Source: Modestobacter marinus
Lineage (GTDB): Bacteria; Actinomycetota; Actinomycetes; Mycobacteriales; Geodermatophilaceae
DNA length: 64,000 bases
Assembly: GCF_019799945.1 (NCBI RefSeq)
Contig: NZ_JABGCH010000016.1
Location: 1-64,000, forward strand
Direction of reading: 5' to 3'
Below, in pieces: positions 35,756-44,610 of the stretch; the stretch's first letter is position 1, and each line of letters begins with the position of its first letter. The notes below the pieces were generated by a model. The model saw only the letters and a program-made list of their open reading frames with translations, searched no databases and had not been told where the DNA came from. The translations under genes and the position numbers were made by a program.

Positions 35756-36750
35756 GCGCCGCAGTCGAGCTGGCCGGCACCCGCGCTCTGGTCACCGGGG
35801 GGGCGGGCACGATCGGATCACACGTCGTGGACCAGCTGGTGCAGGCCGGTGCGGCGGAGGTGGTCGTGCTCGACAACCTCGTCCGCGGGCGGCTGGCCAA
35901 CCTGGAGGGCGCCCTCGCCCGGGCGCCCGGCGTCGTCCGGGTCGTCGAGGGCGACATCCGGGACATCGCGACCGTGCACGAGCTGACCGCGGGCGCGGAC
36001 GTGGTGTTCCACCTCGCGGCGCTGCGGATCACGCAGTGCGCCGAGGAACCGCGGCTGGCCCTGGAGTCCCTGGTCGACGGGACGTTCACGGTGCTGGAAG
36101 CAGCCGCCGAGCACGGCGTCAGGAAGGTCATCGCCTCGTCGTCGGCGTCGGTCTACGGCCAGGCCGAGGAGTTCCCGACGGCGGAGCGGCACCACCCGTA
36201 CAACAACGACACCTTCTACGGAGCGGCGAAGGTCTTCAACGAGGGGATGCTGCGCAGCTTCAAGGCGATGTACGACCTGGACTACGTCGCGCTGCGCTAC
36301 TTCAACGTCTACGGGCCCCGGATGGACATCCACGGGCTCTACACCGAGGTGCTCATCCGCTGGATGGAGCGGATCCGCGCTGGTCAGCCGCCGCTGATCC
36401 TCGGGGACGGCCGGCAGACCATGGACTTCGTCCACGTGGCCGACATCGCGCGCGCCAACGTCCTCGCTGCGAAGGCGGACGTGACCGACGAGGTCTTCAA
36501 CATCGCCGCCGGCGAGGAGACGAGCCTCCTGGAGTTGGCGCAGCGACTGGTGAGGGCCATGGGCTCCGACCTCGGGCCGGTCCACGGTGAGGCCCGCCGG
36601 GTCAACGCGGTGACGCGGCGGCTGGCCGACGTCACCGCCGCGCGGGAACGCCTGGGCTGGGAGCCGCGGATCGGGCTGGACGAGGGTCTGCGTGACCTCG
36701 TTGCGTGGTGGCTGTCCGAGCAGGCGCCCGTTGCGACTGCCACCCCCTGA
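35752..36750 (+). CDS. NAD-dependent epimerase/dehydratase (extended SDR)
   Basis: A 332-residue sugar-nucleotide SDR. Seen: VTGGAGTIGSHVVDQLV (NAD), DIRDIATV, VIASSSASVYGQ and catalytic FYGAAK (Y-x3-K), then YFNVYGPRMDIHGLY and LGDGRQTMDFVHVADIA. It acts as UDP-hexose 4-epimerase or 4,6-dehydratase-type enzyme. Exact chemistry is not fixed by motifs, though the intact Ser-Tyr-Lys set shows activity is likely. It overlaps the dehydrogenase gene by 4 bases and precedes the first aminotransferase. Confidence 0.92.
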   Translation: MSAAVELAGTRALVTGGAGTIGSHVVDQLVQAGAAEVVVLDNLVRGRLANLEGALARAPGVVRVVEGDIRDIATVHELTAGADVVFHLAALRITQCAEEPRLALESLVDGTFTVLEAAAEHGVRKVIASSSASVYGQAEEFPTAERHHPYNNDTFYGAAKVFNEGMLRSFKAMYDLDYVALRYFNVYGPRMDIHGLYTEVLIRWMERIRAGQPPLILGDGRQTMDFVHVADIARANVLAAKADVTDEVFNIAAGEETSLLELAQRLVRAMGSDLGPVHGEARRVNAVTRRLADVTAARERLGWEPRIGLDEGLRDLVAWWLSEQAPVATATP

Positions 36751-36778
36751 CCGAGCCAGCCGAGATCCGAGGAGTTCC

Positions 36779-37939
36779 ATGACAGCCCTCTCCCAGCCCG
36801 ACGCCGACCTGACGACCATCCCGGTCATGCGGCCCTGGTTGGGCGAGGAGGAGGTCGCAGCAGCAGCCGAGGCGGTTGCCTCCGGGTGGATCGCCCAGGG
36901 GCCGCGTGTGCGGGCCTTCGAGGAGGAGTTCGCCCGACGGGTCGGTGCTGCCGAGGCGGTCGCGGTGTCCAACTGCACGACGGCACTCCACCTGGCCCTG
37001 CACCTGCTGGGCGTCGGCCCCGGCGACGAGGTGGTCGTCCCGTCGTTCTCCTTCATCGCGACGACGAACGCGGCCCGGTACGTCGGCGCGCGACCCGTGT
37101 TCGCCGACGTCGATCTCGCGACGGGCAACCTCACCGCCGACACGGTGGCACCGGTGCTCACCGACCGGACGCGGGCCGTCATCGTGGTGCACCAGGCAGG
37201 GGTCCCCGCCGACACCCGATCGCTCCGCGACCTGCTCGAGCCGCGGGGCGTCGCCGTCGTCGAGGACGCCGCCTGCGCCATCGGCAGCACGGTGTACGGG
37301 CGGCCGGTCGGCGCCGGCGTCGACCTGGCCGCGTTCTCCTTCCACCCGCGCAAGCTCGTCACCACCGGCGAGGGAGGCATGCTCACCACCCGCAGTCCCG
37401 AGGTGGCGACCAGGGCCCGCCGGTTGCGCGAGCACGGCATGAGCGTCAGCGCGGCCGACCGGCACGCGCGGGGCAGCGTCACGCCCGAGCAGTACCTGGA
37501 ACCGGGCTTCAACTTCCGCATGACCGACGTGCAGGCCGCCATCGGCCGGGTCCAGCTCACCCGGATCGACGCGATGGTGTCGCGGCGCCGGGAGCTGGCG
37601 AGCCGCTACCGCGAACTGCTCGCCGACGTGCCGGGGCTGCGGCTGGTCGCCGATCCGCCGTGGGGGACGACGAACTACCAGTCCTGCTGGGCGCTCCTCC
37701 CCCCGGACCTGCCGGTGTCGCGCGACGACGTCCTCGCCCAGCTCGCCGGCGCCGGCATCTCCGCACGCCGGGGGATCATGGCTGCCCACCTCGAGCCCGC
37801 CTGTGCGGACCTGCCGCGACGGGAGCTGCCGGCGACGGAGCGGTTGACGGCCGACAGCCTGATCCTGCCGCTCTACCACCAGATGACCGAGCCCGAGCAG
37901 GACCGAGTGGTCACGGCGCTGCGAGCGGTGGTCCGGTGA
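36779..37939 (+). CDS. DegT/DnrJ/EryC1/StrS aminotransferase (first copy)
   Basis: A 386-aa PLP-dependent sugar aminotransferase. Seen: SGWIAQGPRVRAFEEEFARR at the N-terminus, SNCTTALHLALHLLGVGPGD, VVEDAACAIGS (Asp for PLP), and AFSFHPRKLVTTGEGGM, where Lys would form the Schiff base. GFNFRMTDVQAAIGRVQL follows. The family aminates a keto-sugar nucleotide. It differs clearly from the second copy at 39996, so two different keto-positions may be aminated. GGAG lies 5 bases before the ATG. Confidence 0.93.
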   Translation: MTALSQPDADLTTIPVMRPWLGEEEVAAAAEAVASGWIAQGPRVRAFEEEFARRVGAAEAVAVSNCTTALHLALHLLGVGPGDEVVVPSFSFIATTNAARYVGARPVFADVDLATGNLTADTVAPVLTDRTRAVIVVHQAGVPADTRSLRDLLEPRGVAVVEDAACAIGSTVYGRPVGAGVDLAAFSFHPRKLVTTGEGGMLTTRSPEVATRARRLREHGMSVSAADRHARGSVTPEQYLEPGFNFRMTDVQAAIGRVQLTRIDAMVSRRRELASRYRELLADVPGLRLVADPPWGTTNYQSCWALLPPDLPVSRDDVLAQLAGAGISARRGIMAAHLEPACADLPRRELPATERLTADSLILPLYHQMTEPEQDRVVTALRAVVR

Positions 37940-37967
37940 GCCCCTCCCACCCCCTGGGTGAAGGGCG

Positions 37968-38993
37968 GTGACGGCGACCGTGCGGGCGGCGGTCCCGGCC
38001 GGGTGCCGCCCGGAGCGCCTGGCCCGGCTCATGCGCGAGGCCGTCGACCGGTGCCGGCTCGACCTCACCGGCCGGCACGTCCTGACCGAGGCGGCGACCG
38101 GCGCCTACGTCTCCACCGCGGTCATGGCCGCGATGGCGGGGGGACGCGTCACCGCCTACACGCGAGCCACCCGGCACGGGACGGTGGCCGAGGTCCGGGC
38201 CTGGACGGAGCGGGTCGCTGCAGCTGCCGGGGTCCGCGGCGCGGTCGAGGTCGTGGAGGACCTCTCGCCCGCCCTCATCGGCACGGCCGACGTGGTGACC
38301 AACAGCGGCCACCTGCGCCCGCTCGACGCCGCGTTCGTCGGCTCGCTCCGGCCGGGCGCCGTGGTCTCCCTGATGATGGAGGCCTGGGAGATCGGGGCCG
38401 GCCGGGTCGACGTGGACCTCGCCGCGCTGCGCCGGGCCGGTGTCCCCTTCGCCGGTACCGACGAGCGACACCCGGCGGTGGGGGTCTTCGACTACCTCGG
38501 CGTCATGGCCGTGAAGCTGCTCGTCGACGCGGGCATCGCGGTGCTCGGTTCCCGTGTGCTCCTGCTGTGCGACAACCCCTTCGGGCACTACGTCGCCCGG
38601 ACCCTGCGCGCCTGCGGTGCCAGGGTGACCGTGGCCGCGTCGCCGACCGCGCTGACTCGTTGCGAGCCGGCCGACGCGGTCGTCGTGTCACTCACCCCGG
38701 CGGAGGTCTTCCGGGTGACACGCGAGGACCTGGCGACGGTTGCCCTGCGGATGCCCGACGCCGTCGTCGCCCAGTTCTTCGGCGACGTCGACCGCGCGGC
38801 AGCCGAGGAGCTGGGCATCCACTGCTGGCCCGACCCACCGCCCCCGCACGGCCACATGGGAGTGCTGCCCAGCGACATCGGGCCCGAGCCGATCATCCGG
38901 CTGCAGGCCGGCGGCCTCAAGGTCGCTCAGGTCCTCCGGACGCCGGAACACGAGCGGACCGACGCCGACCGCGGGTTCCTCGATGTCCTCTGA
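37968..38993 (+). CDS. Unrecognised protein with two Rossmann-like segments
   Basis: The 341-aa product has no family I can name. The first half contains LDLTGRHVLTEAATGAYVST and AGGRVTAYTRATRHGTVAEV, the second LGSRVLLLCDNPFGHYVART with CGARVTVAASPT. Both look like nucleotide-binding beta-alpha-beta units, as in NAD-dependent dehydrogenases with duplicated Rossmann folds. The C-terminus has PPPPHGHMGVLPSDIGPEPI. It lies between an aminotransferase and a formyltransferase and overlaps the latter by 11 bases, so a role in the same amino-sugar pathway is inferred. It starts at a GTG with a weak site. Confidence 0.75.
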   Translation: MTATVRAAVPAGCRPERLARLMREAVDRCRLDLTGRHVLTEAATGAYVSTAVMAAMAGGRVTAYTRATRHGTVAEVRAWTERVAAAAGVRGAVEVVEDLSPALIGTADVVTNSGHLRPLDAAFVGSLRPGAVVSLMMEAWEIGAGRVDVDLAALRRAGVPFAGTDERHPAVGVFDYLGVMAVKLLVDAGIAVLGSRVLLLCDNPFGHYVARTLRACGARVTVAASPTALTRCEPADAVVVSLTPAEVFRVTREDLATVALRMPDAVVAQFFGDVDRAAAEELGIHCWPDPPPPHGHMGVLPSDIGPEPIIRLQAGGLKVAQVLRTPEHERTDADRGFLDVL

Positions 38994-39999
38994 CCGGCGC
39001 GGGCGGGTCCTGCTCGTCGGGCAGGGGCCGACGTCCGCCACGGCCCTCCGCTCGCTGACCGCCACACATGAGGTGGTGGGACTCGTCCGGAAGGCACCCG
39101 CCGGCGACGCGGCCCTGGCCGAGGCGGTCCGGGCCGGGGTACCGGTGCACGAGGCAGCCACCGTGCGCAGGGTGCGGGCACTCGTCCACGAGCTCCAGCC
39201 GGAGTGCGTCGTCGTGTCGTCCTACGACCGGGTCCTGCCCGAGGACCTGCTGGACCAGTGCCGGTTCGTCAACGTGCACTACTCCCCCCTCCCGCGGTAC
39301 CGGGGACGGGCCAACGTCATCTGGGCCGTGATCAACGGAGAGCCCGAGGCCGCGATCAGCGTGCACGAGATGGTGCCGGGCCTCGACGCGGGCCGGATCC
39401 TCTACCAGGAGCGGGTGCCCATCGGTCCCCGCACGACCACATCACGGCTCTACGGCCAGCTGAACGCCCTGCAGGAGCGCGAGCTCGGCCCAGCGGTGTC
39501 CCGGTTCCTGGCCGGCCACCGGGGGGTACCGCAGGACGAGACACAGGCGACGTACGGGTGCACCCGCGTCCCCGACGACGGCGAGCTCGACTGGTCCGCG
39601 CCGACGGCGGTGCTCGACCGCCTGGTCCGCGGACTCACCGCGCCGGCGCCCGGTGCGTTCACGTTCCTCGGGCTGCAGCGGCTGTGGGTGGACGAGGCCG
39701 AGCCGGCTCCGGAGGCGGCCCGGTACGAGGGCCGGGTACCGGGCCGGGTCGTCCGGGTCTGCCCTGCCGGGGGCTGGGTCGACGTGCTCACCGGCGACGG
39801 CGTCCTCCGCCTGCACCGAGTGCGGCTGGCCGCCGGAGCCAGGGTGCCGGCGGCTGACGTCCTGCGGTCGGTCCGGGCGACCCTGGGCCTGCGGAGCACC
39901 GACCTGGTGCGGGAGCTGACCCAGCTCCGCGCCCAGCTGGCGTCCGGAGTGCAGGACACCGTCGCGTCTCCGTCCGACTCCGAAGGGAACTCCCTGTGA
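38983..39999 (+). CDS. Formyltransferase family protein (sugar N-formyltransferase-like)
   Basis: A 338-aa protein with the methionyl-tRNA/sugar formyltransferase fold. CRFVNVHYSPLPRYRGRANV has the catalytic Asn/His, and SVHEMVPGLDAGRILYQE the Asp. The C-terminal OB-like domain starts around AARYEGRVPGRV. Size and neighbours (aminotransferases) favour N-formylation of an amino sugar, as in VioF/FdtF or ArnA-type enzymes, using N10-formyl-THF. The ATG at 38983 lies inside the previous gene. The stop overlaps the second aminotransferase start (GTGA). Confidence 0.85.
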   Translation: MSSDRRGRVLLVGQGPTSATALRSLTATHEVVGLVRKAPAGDAALAEAVRAGVPVHEAATVRRVRALVHELQPECVVVSSYDRVLPEDLLDQCRFVNVHYSPLPRYRGRANVIWAVINGEPEAAISVHEMVPGLDAGRILYQERVPIGPRTTTSRLYGQLNALQERELGPAVSRFLAGHRGVPQDETQATYGCTRVPDDGELDWSAPTAVLDRLVRGLTAPAPGAFTFLGLQRLWVDEAEPAPEAARYEGRVPGRVVRVCPAGGWVDVLTGDGVLRLHRVRLAAGARVPAADVLRSVRATLGLRSTDLVRELTQLRAQLASGVQDTVASPSDSEGNSL

Positions 40000-41123
40000 C
40001 CACCGTCGAGACGTCCACCGTGCCCCTGGTGGACCTGCGCATCCAGCGCGACAGGGTCGCCGACGAGGTCGGCGAGGGCCTGGCCCGGGTGCTGGAGGCC
40101 ACGGCGTTCATCCAGGGCCCGGACGTCGCGGCGTTCGAGCGGGAGTTCGCGGACTACACCGGGCGGGCGCACTGCATCGGTGTCGGGAACGGGACCGACG
40201 CGCTCGAGTTCGCCCTGCGGGCCGCCGGCATCGGCCCGGGGGACGGCGTGGCCGTGCCGGCCAACTCCTTCGTGGCCTCGGCGGAGGCGGTCCTGCGGAT
40301 CGGCGCGGAGCCGGTGCTCGTCGACGTCGACGAGCGGTACCTGCTGCTCGACCCCGAGGCACTGGAGGCCGTGGCCGGCAGGTGCCGTGCCGTGCTGCCC
40401 GTGCACCTGTTCGGCCAGATGGCGCCGATGGGACGGATCGGCGGGATCGCCGAGCGGTACGGGCTGGTGGTCGTCGAGGACGCCGCGCAGGCGCAGGGCG
40501 CGACGCACAGGGGCGTCCCGATCGGTGGCTGGGGTGCCGCGGCGGGCACCAGCTTCTACCCGGGGAAGAACCTCGGCGCGTACGGGGACGCGGGCGCTGT
40601 CATCACCGACGACCCCGAGCTGGCGCGCCGCGTGCGGTTGCTGGCCAACCACGGCAGCGAGGTCAAGTACGAGCACGAGATGATCGGGTTCAACTCGCGC
40701 CTGGACACGCTGCAGGCCGTGGTGCTGCGCGCCAAGCTGGCCCGGCTCGACGTCTGGAACGAGGAGCGGCGCGCCGCCGCCCGGTGCTACACCGAGCTCC
40801 TCTCCGGTGTCCCGGGTGTCCGCGTGCCGGAGGTCGCGCCGGACGACGAGCACGTCTGGCACCTGTACGTCGTGCGGGTGCCCGGCCGCGACGCGGTGCT
40901 GGCCGATCTCCAGGCCTCGGGGGTGGGCGCCGGGATCCACTACCCCGTCCCCCTGCACCTGACCGGAGCGCTCGGCGGCTCCGCGGACCGGCAAGGCGAG
41001 CACCCGGTCGCGGAGCGGGCGGCCGCCGAGATCCTCTCCCTCCCCCTCTACCCCGGCATCACGACGGTGCAGCAGGAACGTGTCGTGGCCGCGCTCTCTG
41101 CCGCGGTGACCCGCCATGCCTGA
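39996..41123 (+). CDS. DegT/DnrJ/EryC1/StrS aminotransferase (WlbC/WbpE-like, second copy)
   Basis: A 375-aa PLP enzyme. Seen: PLVDLRIQRDRVADEVGEGL, EATAFIQGPDVAAFEREFAD, GVGNGTDALEFALRAAGIG, and SFYPGKNLGAYGDAGAV, where Lys binds PLP. SRLDTLQAVVLRAKL and GIHYPVPLHLTGALGG follow. The GKNLGAYGDAG pattern is that of enzymes aminating C3 of keto-sugar nucleotides (WlbC, FdtB, WbpE). It should act on the product of the MocA enzyme. GTG start with GTGA overlap. The acyltransferase begins within its last 8 bases. Confidence 0.93.
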   Translation: MTTVETSTVPLVDLRIQRDRVADEVGEGLARVLEATAFIQGPDVAAFEREFADYTGRAHCIGVGNGTDALEFALRAAGIGPGDGVAVPANSFVASAEAVLRIGAEPVLVDVDERYLLLDPEALEAVAGRCRAVLPVHLFGQMAPMGRIGGIAERYGLVVVEDAAQAQGATHRGVPIGGWGAAAGTSFYPGKNLGAYGDAGAVITDDPELARRVRLLANHGSEVKYEHEMIGFNSRLDTLQAVVLRAKLARLDVWNEERRAAARCYTELLSGVPGVRVPEVAPDDEHVWHLYVVRVPGRDAVLADLQASGVGAGIHYPVPLHLTGALGGSADRQGEHPVAERAAAEILSLPLYPGITTVQQERVVAALSAAVTRHA

Positions 41124-41685
41124 CCCGGCGGTCCAGGTCCACCCCCTCGGGCTGTGCGAGAGCGAGGACGTGGGGCCGGGGACGCGCGTGTGGGCGTGGG
41201 CGCACGTCCTGCCCGGCGCCCGGGTGGGCGCCGACTGCAACATCTGCGACCACGCGTTCGTCGAGGGCGGCGTGCGGCTGGGCGACCGCGTCACGGTGAA
41301 GAACGCCGTCCTCCTCTTCGACGGCGTCGAGGTGGGCGACGACGTCTTCCTCGGCCCGAACGTCGTGTTCACGAACGACCTGAGACCCCGGGCTCACGTG
41401 AAGAAGGGGCGTGACGCCCTGCTGCCCACGGTGGTCGAGGAGGGGGTCACCCTCGGTGCCGGGACCGTCGTCGTGTGCGGGGTCCGGATCGGCCGGCACG
41501 CCTTCGCGGCAGCCGGTGCGGTGATCACCAGAGACGTCCGACCGCACTCCTTCGTGGCCGGCAATCCCGCCGTCCATCGCGGGTGGGTGTGTGTGTGCGG
41601 ACGAGCACTGACCTCGGAGCTGTGCTGTCCGTGCGGCCGGGTCTTCTCGCAGGGGGACGGCGCGGTGCTGGAAGTCGCGCGCTGA
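41116..41685 (+). CDS. Hexapeptide-repeat acyltransferase (WlbB/WbpD-like)
   Basis: The 189-aa protein is a left-handed beta helix: PGTRVWAWAHVLPGARVGAD, RVTVKNAVLLFDGVEVGDDV and GVTLGAGTVVVCGVRIGRHA show the I/V-G-x4 periodicity. It should acetylate the 3-amino group made by the aminotransferase. The C-terminal WVCVCGRALTS and CCPCGRVF pairs form a zinc-ribbon-like element found in this subfamily. It completes the WlbA-C-B-type set. Confidence 0.92.
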   Translation: MPDPAVQVHPLGLCESEDVGPGTRVWAWAHVLPGARVGADCNICDHAFVEGGVRLGDRVTVKNAVLLFDGVEVGDDVFLGPNVVFTNDLRPRAHVKKGRDALLPTVVEEGVTLGAGTVVVCGVRIGRHAFAAAGAVITRDVRPHSFVAGNPAVHRGWVCVCGRALTSELCCPCGRVFSQGDGAVLEVAR

Positions 41686-41742
41686 CCCGACCGGACGTGC
41701 TCGACGTGGAGCTCGTCGCCCATCGCCGAAGAAGGGATCAGG

Positions 41743-43134
41743 ATGAAGATCCTCGTCTACCCCCACTCGATGGAGATCGGTGGGAGTCCGCTCAACGCCA
41801 TCGAGTCCGCCGCACACGTGGAGCAGGCAGGGCACGAGGTCCTGGTGTTCGTGCCTGACGGCCCGCTCCTGTCCCGCGTCAGGGAACTGGGTCTGGAGTA
41901 CCACCGTGCCCCGGTGACGGGCACATCGCCCTCGCTCCGGAACATGAACCGGTTGATCGAGCTGGTGCGCACCCGCGCCATCGATGTGGTGCACGGCTAC
42001 GAACGGATGCCCGTGCTGGAGCTGGCGTACGGCCCCCACCTGCTCCTCGGGACACCCATGGTGGCCACGACCATGGACATGACCGTCAAGAAGTTCCTGC
42101 CGAGGCACGTCCCGCTCACCGTGGGCACTCAGGAACTCGTCGAGACGGCGCGTGCCCGGCATGCGGAGGTCCATCTCATGGAACCGCCGATCGACACCGA
42201 CCTGAACGCCCCCAGCTCAGATCCCCGTTCTGCCCGGCAACAGTTCGGCGTGGCGGACGACGAGCTGCTGCTCTCCATCGTCTGCCGGATCACCACCCAT
42301 CTGGAGAAGGTCCACGGGGTGCTCGAGGCGATCGCCGCGGTCGACGAGTTGGCGGAGCGTTTCCCGGTCCGGCTGCTGGTGGTCGGTGACGGTGCCGACC
42401 TGCCCCGGGTGCGGGCGGCCGCAGCGCCGGTCAACGACCGGACGGGGCGCGAGACGGTGATCGTGACCGGGGAGCTGCTCGATCCCCGCCCGGCCTACGA
42501 TGCCGCGGATGTCGTCCTGGGCATGGGGAGCTCGGCGTTGAAGGGACTGGCCTTCGCCAAGCCGCTCGTCGTCCAGGGGCCGTCGGGTTTCTGGGTGCTC
42601 CTGACACCGGAGAGCGCACCTCTGTTCCTGGACGTCGGTTTCGTGGGCAACCGACCCGGGGGCGGTACGCCGGCGCTCGTCGACATCCTCCGGCAGGTCC
42701 TCCCGGACGCCTCGGCACGGCAGGAGCTCGGGGACTACGGGCGTCGCCTCGTCGTCGAGAGGTTCTCGCTCCCGCCCGCTGCGGCGCTGGAGCAGCGCCT
42801 CTATAGCCGCGCGCTGTCCAGCCGCTCGACAGTCGTCACCCGGACGCGGCACCTCGCCGGACCTGCCGCTGGAGCGGCGACGTACAAGACCGGCAAGGCG
42901 GTGCTCAACCACGTCGTACCGGAGCCCTACCGGGACCGTCTCCGCACGAGGTTCGCACCGCTGTGGGACCTGCCCCCCGCCTCTGACCCCGCACGTCCTG
43001 CTGGGTCGTGGACGACCCCCCAGGCGACCTCCTACGCCGAGGAGTCCACGGGAGAGCCCGGCACGGTGGCGAGCGGACCGGGTGCCGAGCGGGCCGGCAG
43101 CAGCGACCGCATCGGCCACACGATCGGCCCGTAG
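41743..43134 (+). CDS. Glycosyltransferase (GT4-like fold), atypical
   Basis: A 463-aa protein that starts MKILVYPHSMEIGGSPLNAI, a GT-B N-terminal strand and Gly-rich loop. It continues with LLLSIVCRITTHLEKVHGVL and RLLVVGDGADLPRV, typical of the GT4 C-terminal domain. The usual E-x7-E donor motif is replaced by GMGSSALKGLAFAKPLVVQ, so donor use may be unusual. The last 35 codons (from 43032) overlap the 3' end of the convergent flippase gene and are Ser/Gly/Glu-rich. The natural end may be nearer residue 400. Confidence 0.8.
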   Translation: MKILVYPHSMEIGGSPLNAIESAAHVEQAGHEVLVFVPDGPLLSRVRELGLEYHRAPVTGTSPSLRNMNRLIELVRTRAIDVVHGYERMPVLELAYGPHLLLGTPMVATTMDMTVKKFLPRHVPLTVGTQELVETARARHAEVHLMEPPIDTDLNAPSSDPRSARQQFGVADDELLLSIVCRITTHLEKVHGVLEAIAAVDELAERFPVRLLVVGDGADLPRVRAAAAPVNDRTGRETVIVTGELLDPRPAYDAADVVLGMGSSALKGLAFAKPLVVQGPSGFWVLLTPESAPLFLDVGFVGNRPGGGTPALVDILRQVLPDASARQELGDYGRRLVVERFSLPPAAALEQRLYSRALSSRSTVVTRTRHLAGPAAGAATYKTGKAVLNHVVPEPYRDRLRTRFAPLWDLPPASDPARPAGSWTTPQATSYAEESTGEPGTVASGPGAERAGSSDRIGHTIGP

Positions 43135-44540
43135 ACCACCACCACCGACAGGCCTGCGCACAGCAGCCGGGCCAGATCGCCCTCCACCGTGGCGGTGACC
43201 CCCCAGGCGACGAGCCCGATCGCCATGCCTCCGAGGGCGGGACGGAGGCACGCCGCCAGTGCCCGTCCGGGGCCGACGCCCACCCGGCGGAGGACGGCCA
43301 GGAAGACCGGGGTGACCACGATCGCCGCGACCAGTGCGTGGGCGGCCGCGGCACCTCGGATCCCGTCGACGCGGGCACCGACGGCGAGGGCAGGCCCGAG
43401 GGCGAGGAGCCACAGGAACTGGAGCCCGGCGAGGAGCCGGGAGTGGCCCAGTGCGACGAAGAGGTCGTAGGCGACGGTCAGCCCGATCCTGACCACACCG
43501 AAGGCGGCCAGGAGGGGGAGGGCCTGCGCCGCGAGATCCCACCGCTCGCCGTAGAGGAAGCGGACCAGCGGTCCGGCGTAGGCGGCCAGCAGTACCGCCG
43601 CCGGGATCGTGGCCGCCATCAGCAGGGCCAGGCCGCGTTCGAAGGCCCGGGACAGCAGTTCACGGTCGTCGACGAGTCGGGAGAAACCGGCCAGGGCGAC
43701 CCGTCGCGCCGCGTCGGAGAACAGGAGCAGCCAGTTGGACTGCCGGACGGCCAGCAGGTAGTAGCCCAGCATGGTCTGGCCGAGGACGCTCCCCACCACG
43801 ATGTTGTCGACGTTGATGACGGACAGCGCCAGCAGACTGGCGCCGGCCAGCGGCAGCCCGAACGACAACAGTGGCCGGACGACTCGGCGGTCCCAGCCGG
43901 GCCAGACCCGTACCGGCGCAAGACAGAGGTGGGAGGTCGCCAGGCAGGCGTGCCCCACCACGGTGCCCCACGCGAAGGCGTACGCGCCGGTACCGGCCAG
44001 CGCGAGGCCGATCGTGACGGCGGTCGTGGAGACGAACATGACCGCTTCACCGACGAACAAGCGCTTCTGGAGGAAGAACCGGTTCAACACCCCCCATGGC
44101 GTCATCGCGATGCCGTCCAGCACGACGGCGAAGCACATGAGGCGCACGACCCCGACGGCGTCGGGAGCGTTCATCCACCCGCAGAGCGCAGGTGCGAGCG
44201 TGAAGGTCACCGCGTACATGCCCAGGCTCGTCGCCGTCGCCATCGTCATCACCGTCGGGGCGATCTCCCGGACGTCCCCTGGGCGCTGCACGAGCGCCAG
44301 GCTCACCCCGAGCTCGTTGGCACTCTGCAGGAGGGTCAGGACGGTCAGCGCGATGGCGTAGACGCCGAAGTCCTCGGGGGACAGGATGCGCGCGAGCACG
44401 ATGGCCGAGACCAGTGCACCGACACGGAGCACCATGTTGTTGACCAGGCTCCAGGCGAGACCGCTCCGGACCCTGCCGGCGACGCTGGAGTGCTCAGCAT
44501 CGGGTGGTGGTCCCGCTGTCACGTCACCGCCACGAGCCAT
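43032..44540 (-). CDS. Polysaccharide flippase (Wzx-like, MOP superfamily)
   Basis: The 502-aa protein has about 13-14 membrane helices. It starts RSGLAWSLVNNMVLRVGALV, then ARILSPEDFGVYAIALTVL, ELGVSLALVQRP and VNVDNIVVGSVLGQTMLGYY, as in lipopolysaccharide biosynthesis translocases. It should move lipid-linked sugar units across the membrane. GGAGG lies 6-7 bases before the ATG at 44540. It is leftward with the GT2 gene and convergent with the upstream glycosyltransferase, overlapping it by 103 bases. Confidence 0.9.
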   Translation of the reverse strand: MARGGDVTAGPPPDAEHSSVAGRVRSGLAWSLVNNMVLRVGALVSAIVLARILSPEDFGVYAIALTVLTLLQSANELGVSLALVQRPGDVREIAPTVMTMATATSLGMYAVTFTLAPALCGWMNAPDAVGVVRLMCFAVVLDGIAMTPWGVLNRFFLQKRLFVGEAVMFVSTTAVTIGLALAGTGAYAFAWGTVVGHACLATSHLCLAPVRVWPGWDRRVVRPLLSFGLPLAGASLLALSVINVDNIVVGSVLGQTMLGYYLLAVRQSNWLLLFSDAARRVALAGFSRLVDDRELLSRAFERGLALLMAATIPAAVLLAAYAGPLVRFLYGERWDLAAQALPLLAAFGVVRIGLTVAYDLFVALGHSRLLAGLQFLWLLALGPALAVGARVDGIRGAAAAHALVAAIVVTPVFLAVLRRVGVGPGRALAACLRPALGGMAIGLVAWGVTATVEGDLARLLCAGLSVVVVYGPIVWPMRSLLPARSAPGPLATVPGSPVDSSA

Positions 44541-44610
44541 CCGCTGACCTCCTCCGGGAGGGGCGCAGTCCGGGGCGACCCCGGACGCCGACCGGCAGGA
44601 CGCGGTCCTC

